Assembly: GCF_900106835.1 (NCBI RefSeq)
Contig: NZ_FNNR01000008.1
Coordinates: 182,138-246,137 of the forward strand
Direction: 5' to 3'
From: Arthrobacter sp. cf158
GTDB taxonomy: Bacteria > Actinomycetota > Actinomycetes > Actinomycetales > Micrococcaceae
Length of the DNA stretch: 64,000 nt
The notes under the pieces are model-generated. The model did not search any database. It worked only from the letters and a program-made list of their open reading frames with translations, and was not told the DNA's origin. Both the position numbers and the translations under genes were made by a program. Of the stretch, positions 1 through 8,554 are shown piece after piece; position 1 is the first letter of the stretch; the number at the start of each line of letters is the position of its first letter.

Positions 1-1269
1 ATCGGTGGACTCGCCGGACGCAGGGCGCGGCTGGACGGGCGGAGGGACGTGGTCAAAGTAGCCGTCATTCTCGTCGAAGTTCAGGAAGATCGCCGTGCTG
101 TTCCATGTGTCCGGGTGGCTGGCGACGGTGTCCAGCAAGCGGTAGACAAAGTTTGCACTGCCCACGGGAGTGGATGCTCCCGGGTGTTCGGAATCCGCTG
201 CAGACGGCACCAGCCAACTGACCCTCGGCAGGGTTCCATCGGCTATGTCAGCGCTGAGTCGCTCCAGGAGAGTGTTGGGCCGGCCGCGCCACATGGCCTT
301 GTCGAACAGGGATTTCTCGGAGTCCGTGAGAACGGCGCGGCCCTGCTCAAGTTGGGCCAGCAGGCGATCCTGCTCAGCGGGCGCCTTGCCCTTGATCGTG
401 TCGTAGAACTCTTCGGTGGTCCGGAAGTTTCCTTCCACGGACGCCAGCATCTTGCGGCCTATCGCCTTGAAGTTTTGGAAGTACTCCACGGCGTTGTCCG
501 TGAAGTTGTCCCAGTCCTGGTAGATCTTCCAGGAGATACCGGACTCTTCCAGGCGCTCGGGGTAGGTGGTCCAGCTGTAGCCACCGTGCGTGTAACTGTA
601 GGCGGCGTTGGTCACGGCACGTTTGGTGCTGGCCGGCTCGTTGCCGGTGGTGCCGCTCCACAGATAATTGCGGTTGGGGTTGGTGGAGCCATTGACAGAG
701 CAGTGGTAGGCGTCGCAGATGGTGAAAGTGTCAGCGAGCTCGTACTGCAGCGGGATGTCCTGGCGCTGGTAGAACGTCATGGTGGACGCGCTTTTTGCCG
801 GAATCCACTTGTCGCACCAGCCGTTGTTCCACGCGGTGGTGGTGCCCGCAAAGGAGTGGTCCAGGTCGCCCAGGTACTGGATATCGGAACCCGGCCTGCC
901 AGCCAGTTCCGCCGCCTTGCGGAGGGAGAACGGCAGCACGCTCCCGCCCGTGGCCCGGGGTTGCTCGAACATCGACGTGCCGTTGGGAAGACGCGTGATC
1001 GCCTTGTCGCCGTAGCCGCGGACGCCACGCAGGGAGCCGAAGTAATGATCAAACGAGCGGTTTTCCTGCATGAGAACTATCACGTGCTTGATGGACTGCA
1101 GGCTTCCCGGCGGCACGGGCTTTGCCATCGCAGCCTGTACTGAGGGAGGCAAGAGGGACCCGGTAGCTGCGAGTGCCGTTGCGGCAGCGGCGGTACCGAG
1201 GAATCCGCGACGGGACAGTCCCTTCGTATTGGTTGAACGATTAACCGAATCGGGGATATTCGAGGACAT
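1..1269 (-). CDS. Phospholipase C / phosphoesterase family protein, Tat-secreted (3' end outside window)
   Basis: Secreted phosphoesterase of the bacterial phospholipase C/acid phosphatase family, expected to cleave phospholipids or phosphate monoesters outside the membrane. Only the first 423 codons are present; the gene runs off the left edge. The ATG at 1269 has an AAAGG about 11 bases upstream. Residues 19-25 (S-R-R-G-F-L-G) followed by an Ala-rich hydrophobic stretch form a twin-arginine signal with a probable cleavage after SVQA near residue 46. The family's N-terminal metal-site motif ENRSFDHYFG is at residues 69-78, and a second family motif, NFDENDGYFDHVPPP, lies just inside the edge. 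I see no lipobox. Whether it is a true phosphatidylcholine-specific enzyme or an acid phosphatase cannot be decided from sequence. Confidence 0.9.
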   Translation of the reverse strand, partial: MSSNIPDSVNRSTNTKGLSRRGFLGTAAAATALAATGSLLPPSVQAAMAKPVPPGSLQSIKHVIVLMQENRSFDHYFGSLRGVRGYGDKAITRLPNGTSMFEQPRATGGSVLPFSLRKAAELAGRPGSDIQYLGDLDHSFAGTTTAWNNGWCDKWIPAKSASTMTFYQRQDIPLQYELADTFTICDAYHCSVNGSTNPNRNYLWSGTTGNEPASTKRAVTNAAYSYTHGGYSWTTYPERLEESGISWKIYQDWDNFTDNAVEYFQNFKAIGRKMLASVEGNFRTTEEFYDTIKGKAPAEQDRLLAQLEQGRAVLTDSEKSLFDKAMWRGRPNTLLERLSADIADGTLPRVSWLVPSAADSEHPGASTPVGSANFVYRLLDTVASHPDTWNSTAIFLNFDENDGYFDHVPPPVQPRPASGESTD

Positions 1270-1385
1270 TCAGGAGTGCCTTTCGTGGTCAGAGTTGACC
1301 GGGCAAGCGTAGGCACGTCGAGTGAACCGCCGATGAAACCAAGGCAAACCAGCGGGGTGTGTCGCGCAGATCACGCTGGGTTTCT

Positions 1386-2183
1386 TTAATTGAGCGCTAT
1401 CACCAGCATCTGGCTGGTTCCAGGGATGCACGTTTGCAGTACGGCCCTGGGAAAGCCGCCGAAGACGGCCAGGACATCGCTGGTGGTGCCGCCCAACGGT
1501 ACCTGTCCACGCGCTGTCACTATGTAGCTTCCATAGCCGGCAAGGGTGACGGGCTGGCCCACTCCGATGCCGGAGAACCGTGCCCAACCGCCGCAGAAAT
1601 CGTGTTCGGTAATGAACAGGGAGTAGCTGTCGGTCGGCGTGAAGTGGATCGGCCCGATGCATGCGTCAACCAGATCCTGACCTCCGGATCCGGCCACGTA
1701 GATGGTCCAGCCGGGCTGTGCCGGCTGGGGCTCCGTGGCCGGGGGCTGTGGGGCGGCCTCGGTTGGCGGAATCACGACGGCGGACGGCGTCCCGGGAGCT
1801 TCGGCTGGAGGCTCGGCTGGAGCTGGTGCGGCGGCTTCCTCCGGGGCTTCCTCCGGGGCTGCGACCGGTGGCTCGGCTGGAGGTTCGGCTGGTGCTGGTT
1901 CGGCTGGAGGTTCGGCTGGCGCTGGTGCAGCCGGATCATGTGGAGGACCCGCGATGGCGGGAGTCGCCAGGCGCTGGAATGACACCGAGTCCAGGGCGAT
2001 GGATGAGCCGGCAGGCTGGGGCGGGCCGAAGTCCGGAAGCGGCGGCGTCATGGCAATGGCCACAAGCATGGTTCCAGCCGCCACAAGGGACTTGAGGGTT
2101 GCGCCAGGCGCTCCGCGCCGGAATCGGAAGGGTGCTTCGGTTGCCGGAGGGAGGGGCAGTTGTGGGTCGCCGTGCAGAGTCAT
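1386..2183 (-). CDS. Pro/Ala-rich membrane-anchored protein with C-terminal sortase-like domain
   Basis: A 265-residue protein of unproven function. Residues about 30-47 form one hydrophobic segment after a basic N-terminus (signal or anchor). Residues about 80-150 are low complexity, built of repeats such as APAEPPAEP, typical of a cell-wall-spanning linker. The C-terminal 110 residues resemble a sortase fold: an ITEHDFCGG segment with His194, then a VGQPVTL..YIVT strand pair, then LQTC with Cys252. The 58-residue His-to-Cys spacing resembles sortases (64 in S. aureus SrtA), but the arginine expected after the cysteine is absent and the protein ends 13 residues later. I therefore call it sortase-like, not a proven transpeptidase. 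No sorted LPXTG-type substrate is seen nearby; the neighbour phospholipase gene is on the same strand 116 bases downstream. Confidence 0.7.
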   Translation of the reverse strand: MTLHGDPQLPLPPATEAPFRFRRGAPGATLKSLVAAGTMLVAIAMTPPLPDFGPPQPAGSSIALDSVSFQRLATPAIAGPPHDPAAPAPAEPPAEPAPAEPPAEPPVAAPEEAPEEAAAPAPAEPPAEAPGTPSAVVIPPTEAAPQPPATEPQPAQPGWTIYVAGSGGQDLVDACIGPIHFTPTDSYSLFITEHDFCGGWARFSGIGVGQPVTLAGYGSYIVTARGQVPLGGTTSDVLAVFGGFPRAVLQTCIPGTSQMLVIALN

Positions 2184-2429
2184 GGGAACTCCAAGCGGGA
2201 GTGGATCCGCTAAGGAAGCCGGAATGGATATTCAGAATCCCCAGACACTTTTGATTGTAGGAACTCCCTGGCGGTTGGGAACCCGATGGGGATACTCGTC
2301 TTTTATGGGGCGCTACTTGGTTTCGGGGGTGCTGGCGGCAGGAGGGGCAGCTGATGGCCATGGTTGACGTGAACTTTCACGAAGCGTCTCGACCTAGCTT
2401 TCTTTAGAAAAGTCAGATACTTTGTGCTC

Positions 2430-2969
2430 ATGCCTCTTCGTTCTGACTGGTCTGCCCGCACGTGTAGCCTCGCCCGGGGCCTCGACGTCCTTGGGGATCC
2501 CTGGGGCAGCCTGGTCCTCCGGGAGATCTTCTTCGGCAATGGCCGCTTCGATGCCATCAAACAACGCCTTGAGGTAGCGGACAACGTCCTCAGCAAGCGG
2601 CTCGGCTGGTTGGTGGAATCAGGTCTGCTGGCCCAGCGCCCGTACCTGGACGGAACCCGGACCCGGCAGGAGTACGTCCTCACTCCCAAGGGCGAGGACG
2701 CGTTGCCAGTCCTCAACGCCATCATTATCTGGGCCGAAAAACACCTTGACGCCCCCAACGAGGTGTCTCACATGAAGGTCATCCACACGGAGTGCGGACA
2801 GTCCACCATGTCAGCGGACACCTGCACACACTGCGGCATAGCCCTCACGGCCGCCAATACCAGTTGGCACAGCTTCAAACGCAGCGCCCATGCCTTGCCA
2901 CTCGCCGTCGCACCCACCCAAACCCAAACTCCCGTAACCCTCACCCCCGAAACGGAGATCTCCGCATGA
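2430..2969 (+). CDS. HxlR-family winged-helix transcriptional regulator with C-terminal Cys-rich tail
   Basis: A 179-residue DNA-binding regulator. Residues 1-110 match the HxlR/MarR-like winged helix: the early Cys (RTCSLARGLDVLGDPW), LREIFFGNGRFDAIKQ and the helix VADNVLSKRLGWLVESGLL. After this the protein carries an unusual tail with H-x3-C, C-x2-C spacing (HTECGQ...DTCTHCG), a possible zinc ribbon. An in-frame GTG six bases upstream (2424) is an alternative start; the GATACT at 2416-2421 lies eight bases before the ATG. The stop overlaps the start of the downstream MFS gene (ATGA), so the two are translationally coupled and the regulator very likely controls the transporter. The inducer is unknown. 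Confidence 0.88.
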   Translation: MPLRSDWSARTCSLARGLDVLGDPWGSLVLREIFFGNGRFDAIKQRLEVADNVLSKRLGWLVESGLLAQRPYLDGTRTRQEYVLTPKGEDALPVLNAIIIWAEKHLDAPNEVSHMKVIHTECGQSTMSADTCTHCGIALTAANTSWHSFKRSAHALPLAVAPTQTQTPVTLTPETEISA

Positions 2970-4384
2970 CCGCTCCCGATGTCACAGGGACTCCGCCGGA
3001 AAAGACGGGGGTCCAGGAAAAGACAGGAATCCAGTCCGGAACGAAGGGTGTTCCCTCAGGCAAACGACGCCGGATCCACCCGGCCTGGATTGTTGCCGCA
3101 GTAGCCTTCCTTGCCTTGGTAGGAGCGGCCGGTTTCCGTGCAGCACCTGGAGTGCTGATGGTCCCCCTGCAGCAGGAATTCGGATGGTCCACCACGGTGT
3201 TGTCCCTGGCGGTCAGCATCAACCTGGTCCTGTTCGGGCTGACGGCGCCGTTCGCTGCCGCCCTGATGGAACGCTTCGGCATCCGGAAAGTCACCTCGCT
3301 GGCGCTGTGCCTCATCGGCATGGGTTCAGCGCTCACCGTCTTGGTGAATCAGTCCTGGCAGATCCTTCTGACGTGGGGCCTGCTGATCGGACTCGGTACA
3401 GGCTCCATGGCCCTCGTCTTCGCCGCGACCATCGCCAACACCTGGTTCGCCAAGAGCCGTGGACTGGTGATCGGCATCCTGACTGCAGGGAGCGCTGCGG
3501 GCCAGTTGGTGTTCCTTCCCTTCATTGCTGCTCTGGCGCAGAATCCCGGATGGCGGGGTGCCTCGCTTCTCATCGCCGCCGGTGCGCTCGCAGTTGTCCC
3601 GCTGGTGCTGCGCTGGCTGCGGAACTCACCCGCCGACGTCGGGGTCTTGCCGTATGGTGCCGACGTTCCCGATGCCGAAGCGGCCGACGCCGGCACCACG
3701 TCCAGCGCGGACCATCCGGTTGCGTCGTCCGCGGCTTCCGCTCCCAAGGACTCGGCCAACGCCGCTGTGAGGGCACTCCAGGTACTCAAACGTGCCAGCA
3801 AGGTGCGGACTTTCTGGGCGTTGGCAGCGGGCTTCGCGATCTGTGGGGCCACCACCAACGGGCTGATTGGCACGCACTTCATTCCCTCGGCGCATGATCA
3901 CGGTATGCCGGAAACCACGGCGGCAGGTTTGCTGGCCGTCGTCGGGATCTTCGATATCGTGGGGACCATTGCCTCCGGTTGGCTGACCGACCGCTTCAAC
4001 CCCAAAGTCCTGCTGGCCGTGTACTACCAGTTCCGGGGGATCGGCCTGGTGGTGCTGCCGCTGCTGCTGGGTTCGTCAGTAGAACCAAGCATGATCATCT
4101 TCGTGGTGGTTTATGGGCTGGACTGGGTAGCCACCGTGCCACCCACCGCAGCGATCTGCCGCTCGGTGTTCGGCGCGGACGGCTCGGTGGTGTTCGGCTG
4201 GGTCTTCGCAGCCCACCAGCTCGGGGCTGCCGCGGCCGCGCTCGCCGCTGGTTTCATTCGTGACGCCACCGGGCACTACAACTATGCCTGGCTTGGTGCC
4301 GCTGCCATGTGCACAGTGGCCGCGGTCATCAGCGCGACCATCCGCAAGGACGCAGCGAAGAAGGAACCCGTGGCGGTTGCCTGA
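2966..4384 (+). CDS. MFS transporter
   Basis: A 472-residue major facilitator transporter in the cytoplasmic membrane. A charged 35-residue N-terminus precedes about 12 hydrophobic segments, split six and six by a hydrophilic central loop rich in Ala, Ser and Asp (residues about 225-270). MERFGIRK and LTDRFNPK in the cytoplasmic loops are the MFS loop motifs of the two halves. The layout is closest to the oxalate/formate antiporter or monocarboxylate-type branch, but the substrate cannot be read from sequence. The ATG start overlaps the stop of the HxlR gene by four bases. The gene ends just before the 73-bp tandem repeat that separates it from the convergent lacZ. Confidence 0.88.
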   Translation: MTAPDVTGTPPEKTGVQEKTGIQSGTKGVPSGKRRRIHPAWIVAAVAFLALVGAAGFRAAPGVLMVPLQQEFGWSTTVLSLAVSINLVLFGLTAPFAAALMERFGIRKVTSLALCLIGMGSALTVLVNQSWQILLTWGLLIGLGTGSMALVFAATIANTWFAKSRGLVIGILTAGSAAGQLVFLPFIAALAQNPGWRGASLLIAAGALAVVPLVLRWLRNSPADVGVLPYGADVPDAEAADAGTTSSADHPVASSAASAPKDSANAAVRALQVLKRASKVRTFWALAAGFAICGATTNGLIGTHFIPSAHDHGMPETTAAGLLAVVGIFDIVGTIASGWLTDRFNPKVLLAVYYQFRGIGLVVLPLLLGSSVEPSMIIFVVVYGLDWVATVPPTAAICRSVFGADGSVVFGWVFAAHQLGAAAAALAAGFIRDATGHYNYAWLGAAAMCTVAAVISATIRKDAAKKEPVAVA

Positions 4385-4397
4385 TACGGGGTCCGTC

Positions 4398-4556
4398 AGG
4401 CCCCGCAACGCAGGGGGTTCTGTTGTGGGGCCCGCTCTGCGTGCTTCGGGAGCCAGGAAGGGCGCAAAACAGGCCCCGCAACGCAAGGGGTGGCGTTGTG
4501 GGGCCCGCTCTGCGCGCTTCGGGAGCAAGGAAGGGCGCAGAGTAGGCCCCGCAACG
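4398..4556. repeat. 73-bp tandem palindromic repeat, about 2.2 copies
   Basis: The segment AGGCCCCGCAACG recurs at 4398, 4471 and 4544, exactly 73 bases apart. Each full unit starts with GTTGTGGGGCCCG (4422 and 4495) and ends with GGCCCCGCAACG, and these ends are complementary apart from one G-T pair, so every unit can fold into a hairpin. A diverged copy lies at 40445-40508. It fills the gap between the convergent MFS and lacZ genes and may serve as a terminator. Confidence 0.85.
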
Positions 4557-4562
4557 GTGGAT

Positions 4563-7500
4563 CTAGCCCGCTTCAGTGATCCGGAACGTGAGTGTCCGGG
4601 CTTCCGGCCGCAAGGCGTAGTCCGGCCACACATCCGGTCCGCACGCCCTTGAACCGAGTCCGTGCTGGGCGGCATCGAGGTACAGGAAACTGCCGTGACT
4701 GGGCGGCAACTCGTGCGGGTGTGCCGCCGCGGAGATCTCCTGGGCAGTGTGCCGGGCAAGAGTGAAGCCCGGCAGGCGGCCACGGGAGTCGGCAACGGCG
4801 TTGAACTGAAGCCACGGATCACCGGCATTCTGCAGCTCGAGTGAACGGACAGCACTGCGATGTCCCGATTCCTGGGGCTTGGCGTAGTTCACCGAAAGAT
4901 CGTCGATGCCTGCTGCGTACCGGCCCACCAGTGCGGCGTGCATGCTGTCCGGGTACGACTCCAGGGGTCCGGTGCCGAACCAGGAGACACTGTCCACGGA
5001 TCCCGGCAGGTCAAAACGCACCCCCACCCGCGGCCAGATGATGTTCCACCCGGAGCTTGGAACAATGTCCAGGCGGAGCCACAGCCCGCCGTCGGAAATT
5101 TGCCAGTTCTCCTCCACGGAGACCCAATGTGCGGCGTCCGCGGCCGCGTAGCGGGTGCCGACCACCACGGCTGAATCGTCGGCAGAGACCTTCTCCACCC
5201 TGCCGGCCAGCCGGTCAAGACCGGCAGCACGCCACACCGCCTCCATGGATGGAGCAGGGACGCCGTCGCCGTTGTTGAGCCATGGGTCGGCGAGGTCGTA
5301 GCTGCCGCGCCCTGCACCGCGATCGTTGTCCGTGGGTGCGCGCCACAACTCAAGGCGTGGCCCGGACACGGGGAGTCCGGCGAGCGAGACCAGCCGGCCT
5401 TCCTCGAAACGGGCAGGGCCCAGGGACACGGTCCCCTCAGCAGCAGCGTCGGCACGTCGGTCCAAGCTCAACGGACGCGGGGCCACCAAACGGGGACGTG
5501 CCCGGGCCAGTTCCAGCTGGGCAGCGGAGATCACATGCCCGGCGTCGGCCCAGGCCGTGTCCTTGCGGAGAGCCACCTCCACGGTGAGCCAGCATTCACC
5601 GGATGCCACGGCTGCGAACTCCGGTAAGCCGATCCGGGTTGTATCCCCGGCGGCCAGGGGCGCACCCTCGGAGGTGATGATGTCCAGCTCGCCGGAAGCG
5701 TGCACCGCACCGTCCACCTCGGTGCGCCATCGCAGCACGACGTCCGAGGTGTCGGCGGTGTGCCGCAGGTTGGCGACGGAGACGAAACGGCGCGTGCCGC
5801 CGTCGAGCGTTTCCGTGGCGAAGCCAAATCGAACCGGAGCCACGATCTGCTTGTATTCAAAGAGCCCAGGGCTGGGTGTGGAGTCTGAGAGGACCATGCC
5901 GTCCATGACGAAGTTGCCGTCGTGGACAACCTCGCCAAAGTCACCGCCGTAAGCAAAGAACTCCGTGCCGTCAGCTGTGGTGGTGCGGATACCGTGGTCG
6001 CGCCATTCCCAGACGAAGCCACCGTGCAGCCTGGGGTAGCGGTCCACAAGGTCCTCGTACTGGTCGATCGCACCAGGGCCGTTGCCCATTGCATGGACGT
6101 ACTCACACAGGATGAACGGCTTGGTGCGCTGCCGCGCGGACTCGGCGGCGGAGCAGCCCAGAAGGAGCGAGCCGGAATCGTCGCGGCCGATCGCCTCGGT
6201 TTCCGGCACGGAGGAGTACATCCGCGAATAAACATCGGTGTAGGCGCCGGTGTAATCGCCCTCATAGTGGACCGGCCGCCCGGTATCGCGTGCATGTGCC
6301 CAGGCGGACATCGCCGCGAGATTGGAACCGGTGCCGGACTCGTTGCCCAGGGACCACATGACGATGGAGGGATGGTTCTTGTCCCGCTCCACTGTGCGCT
6401 CCATACGGTCCACGTAGGCTTCGCGCCAGGCGGGATCGTCGCTGGGATTGCCCACCCAACCATGCCGCTCGAAGCCATGGGTCTCAAGGTCACACTCAAG
6501 GATCACCCAGAACCCCAGCTCATCTGCAATATCCAGCAAACGCGGGTGCGGCGGGTAGTGGCTGGTGCGGATCGCGTTGACGTTGAACTGCTTCATCAGG
6601 GCAAGGTCGGCGCGGGCAAAATCCTCATTGAACACGCGGCCGCGGTCCGGATGGGCTTCATGACGGTTCACGCCGTGGAACACCACGCGCTTGCCGTTTA
6701 CCAGGAACCGGTCGCCTTGGATCTCCACCGTGCGGAAACCGATCTTCTGGGTGATGGTCTCACCCGTGCCGGCCACCGTCGCGGTGTACAGCCGCGGCAC
6801 TTCTGCGGACCAAGGCTCGACGGCGGCGATCACCACCGGGGCGACGTCGGCAGGGGAGGACCACACGACGTCGACGTCCAGCTCGGGGACCGACAAACGG
6901 AGGGGGAACGCGTCCGCATCCGCCGTAATTTCGGGGTCGATCCCACCGGTGCCGTTGCTGAACGACGTCCGCAACCAGACGTCGTCGATGCCCTTTGCTG
7001 GACGCGCCAGCAGGGTGACATCGCGGAAGATGCCCGGCATCCACCACTGGTCCTGGTCCTCGATGTAACTGGAAGCTGACCACTGGTGAACGCGGACGGC
7101 CAACACGTTCCGGCCAGGACGTACAGCCTCTGTGACATCGAATTCCTGGGCCAGCCGGCTGCCCGTACCTACTCCGATCTCGGTTCCGTTGAGCCACACC
7201 TTGTAGCGGGATTCGACGCCGTCGAACCGCAGGACTGTCTTACCGGCGTCGTTCCAGTTTTCCGGTACCTCAAAAGTCCGCCGGTAGTCGCCGGTGGGGT
7301 TGTCATCCGGGACGTGGGGAGCATCAGTGGGGAACGGGAACTGCACATTCGTGTAGATGGGGCGCCCGTAGCGGCCCTCGCCCTCCAGTACCCAGTGCGC
7401 AGGCACAGCAATCTGGTCCCAGGCGGAATCATCCAGTGTTTCCTGGGCGACTCCCTCAACGGCTTCTCCGGCGGGAAGGACACCGCGTCCACCCGGGGTA

Positions 7501-7640
7501 CCGGGCGCACCGGCCAGGAGCCGGAAGCGCCACTGGCCGTTCAGAGAGAGCGTGGGGGCATCGGTGTGCAGCCACGAACGGGCGGGGAGGCGGTTACCTG
7601 AACCCGGACCACGGTCTGTGATGTAGCTGGCGTCGGTCAT
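4563..7640 (-). CDS. lacZ: Beta-galactosidase, glycoside hydrolase family 2
   Basis: Cytoplasmic GH2 beta-galactosidase of 1025 residues, nearly the same length as E. coli LacZ (1024), hydrolysing lactose or related beta-galactosides to galactose. No signal peptide is present. Order: sugar-binding jelly roll, immunoglobulin-like domain, TIM barrel, second Ig-like domain, C-terminal beta-sandwich (LacZ small chain). The acid/base glutamate is Glu434 in MWSLGNESG and the nucleophile is Glu513 in LCEYVHAMGNGPG; NRHEAHP and GFVWEWRDHG are other active-site signatures. It is the last gene of an operon: its ATG shares one base with the stop of the upstream permease (TAATG). The preceding binding protein and two permeases supply the substrate. 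Confidence 0.97.
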   Translation of the reverse strand: MTDASYITDRGPGSGNRLPARSWLHTDAPTLSLNGQWRFRLLAGAPGTPGGRGVLPAGEAVEGVAQETLDDSAWDQIAVPAHWVLEGEGRYGRPIYTNVQFPFPTDAPHVPDDNPTGDYRRTFEVPENWNDAGKTVLRFDGVESRYKVWLNGTEIGVGTGSRLAQEFDVTEAVRPGRNVLAVRVHQWSASSYIEDQDQWWMPGIFRDVTLLARPAKGIDDVWLRTSFSNGTGGIDPEITADADAFPLRLSVPELDVDVVWSSPADVAPVVIAAVEPWSAEVPRLYTATVAGTGETITQKIGFRTVEIQGDRFLVNGKRVVFHGVNRHEAHPDRGRVFNEDFARADLALMKQFNVNAIRTSHYPPHPRLLDIADELGFWVILECDLETHGFERHGWVGNPSDDPAWREAYVDRMERTVERDKNHPSIVMWSLGNESGTGSNLAAMSAWAHARDTGRPVHYEGDYTGAYTDVYSRMYSSVPETEAIGRDDSGSLLLGCSAAESARQRTKPFILCEYVHAMGNGPGAIDQYEDLVDRYPRLHGGFVWEWRDHGIRTTTADGTEFFAYGGDFGEVVHDGNFVMDGMVLSDSTPSPGLFEYKQIVAPVRFGFATETLDGGTRRFVSVANLRHTADTSDVVLRWRTEVDGAVHASGELDIITSEGAPLAAGDTTRIGLPEFAAVASGECWLTVEVALRKDTAWADAGHVISAAQLELARARPRLVAPRPLSLDRRADAAAEGTVSLGPARFEEGRLVSLAGLPVSGPRLELWRAPTDNDRGAGRGSYDLADPWLNNGDGVPAPSMEAVWRAAGLDRLAGRVEKVSADDSAVVVGTRYAAADAAHWVSVEENWQISDGGLWLRLDIVPSSGWNIIWPRVGVRFDLPGSVDSVSWFGTGPLESYPDSMHAALVGRYAAGIDDLSVNYAKPQESGHRSAVRSLELQNAGDPWLQFNAVADSRGRLPGFTLARHTAQEISAAAHPHELPPSHGSFLYLDAAQHGLGSRACGPDVWPDYALRPEARTLTFRITEAG

Positions 7641-8554
7641 TACTTAACGGCTCCTTCTGTCAGTCCGCCGCGCCAGAAGCGCTGCAGGACAACCATGGCG
7701 ATACTGAGCGGAATGATGGAAAGCAGCACCCCGCCCGTGGTCAGTTCATAGAATTCAGGCAAACGGTCCACTTGGCTGAGCCAGTTGTTCAGGCCGAGCG
7801 TGATGGGGTAGAGCTCTGAGTCGGAGAGCATCACCAGCGGGAGGAAAAAGTTGTTCCAAATACCCACCAGTTGGAACAGGAACACCGTGACCAGCGCCGG
7901 GGTCAGAACCTTCAGCCCGATGGTGTGGAAAATGCGGAGTTCCCCGGCACCATCGATCCTCGCAGCTTCGATCAACGAGGTATCCACGGTGGCTTGCGCG
8001 TAGATCCTGCAGAGGAACAAGCCAAACGGGGACACCAGCGACGGCAGGAGGACGCTCCAGTAGGTGTTGGCCAGGCCGAGCTGGCTGAACAGCAGGAACA
8101 GTGGCAGGGCTGTTGCCGTGCCTGGAACCAGGACGCCACCCAGGATGGTGCCGAACACCAGGTTGCGTCCCCGGAACTCGTACTTGGCCAGGGCGTAGCC
8201 GCCCGCAGCTGCAAAGTAGGTGGCCAGCAGGGCGCCAACTCCTGCGTAGATGGCGGAGTTCAGGAACCAGCGGCCAAAGATCCCGTTGTCATAGCTGACA
8301 ACACGGCCGATGTTATCCCACAAGGAGAACGTGGGAGCGAACCAGAAGCCGTTGGTGGAGAAGAGATCGGCGGTGGACTTGGTGGAGGCAACGAAGACCC
8401 AGTACACAGGAATCAGGAAGTACAGGGCCACCACCACCAAAAGTGCGGTGACGATGATGGTGGAGGACCGGCGTCGTCCGGCTGAGCGGTCCGGACCCGC
8501 AGCAGCTTGGCTGCGGGCAGTGGCTGTGGGCTGCTTGGTGGCTGTGGCGGTCAT
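7640..8554 (-). CDS. Carbohydrate ABC transporter permease (MalG type)
   Basis: A 304-residue inner-membrane permease with six predicted transmembrane segments; residues 1-30 are a polar cytoplasmic tail. The EAA loop that docks the ATPase reads EAARIDGAGELRIFHTIGLKVLTPAL. The C-terminal ending GGLTEGAVK is characteristic of MalG/LacG-type sugar permeases. The start is the ATG at 8554, which overlaps the upstream permease stop by four bases; longer upstream readings run into that gene. It works with the 8551-9498 permease and the 9495-10829 binding protein, probably importing a beta-galactoside for LacZ. No ATPase gene is in the operon, which is common in actinobacteria where one MsiK protein serves several importers. 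Confidence 0.95.
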   Translation of the reverse strand: MTATATKQPTATARSQAAAGPDRSAGRRRSSTIIVTALLVVVALYFLIPVYWVFVASTKSTADLFSTNGFWFAPTFSLWDNIGRVVSYDNGIFGRWFLNSAIYAGVGALLATYFAAAGGYALAKYEFRGRNLVFGTILGGVLVPGTATALPLFLLFSQLGLANTYWSVLLPSLVSPFGLFLCRIYAQATVDTSLIEAARIDGAGELRIFHTIGLKVLTPALVTVFLFQLVGIWNNFFLPLVMLSDSELYPITLGLNNWLSQVDRLPEFYELTTGGVLLSIIPLSIAMVVLQRFWRGGLTEGAVK

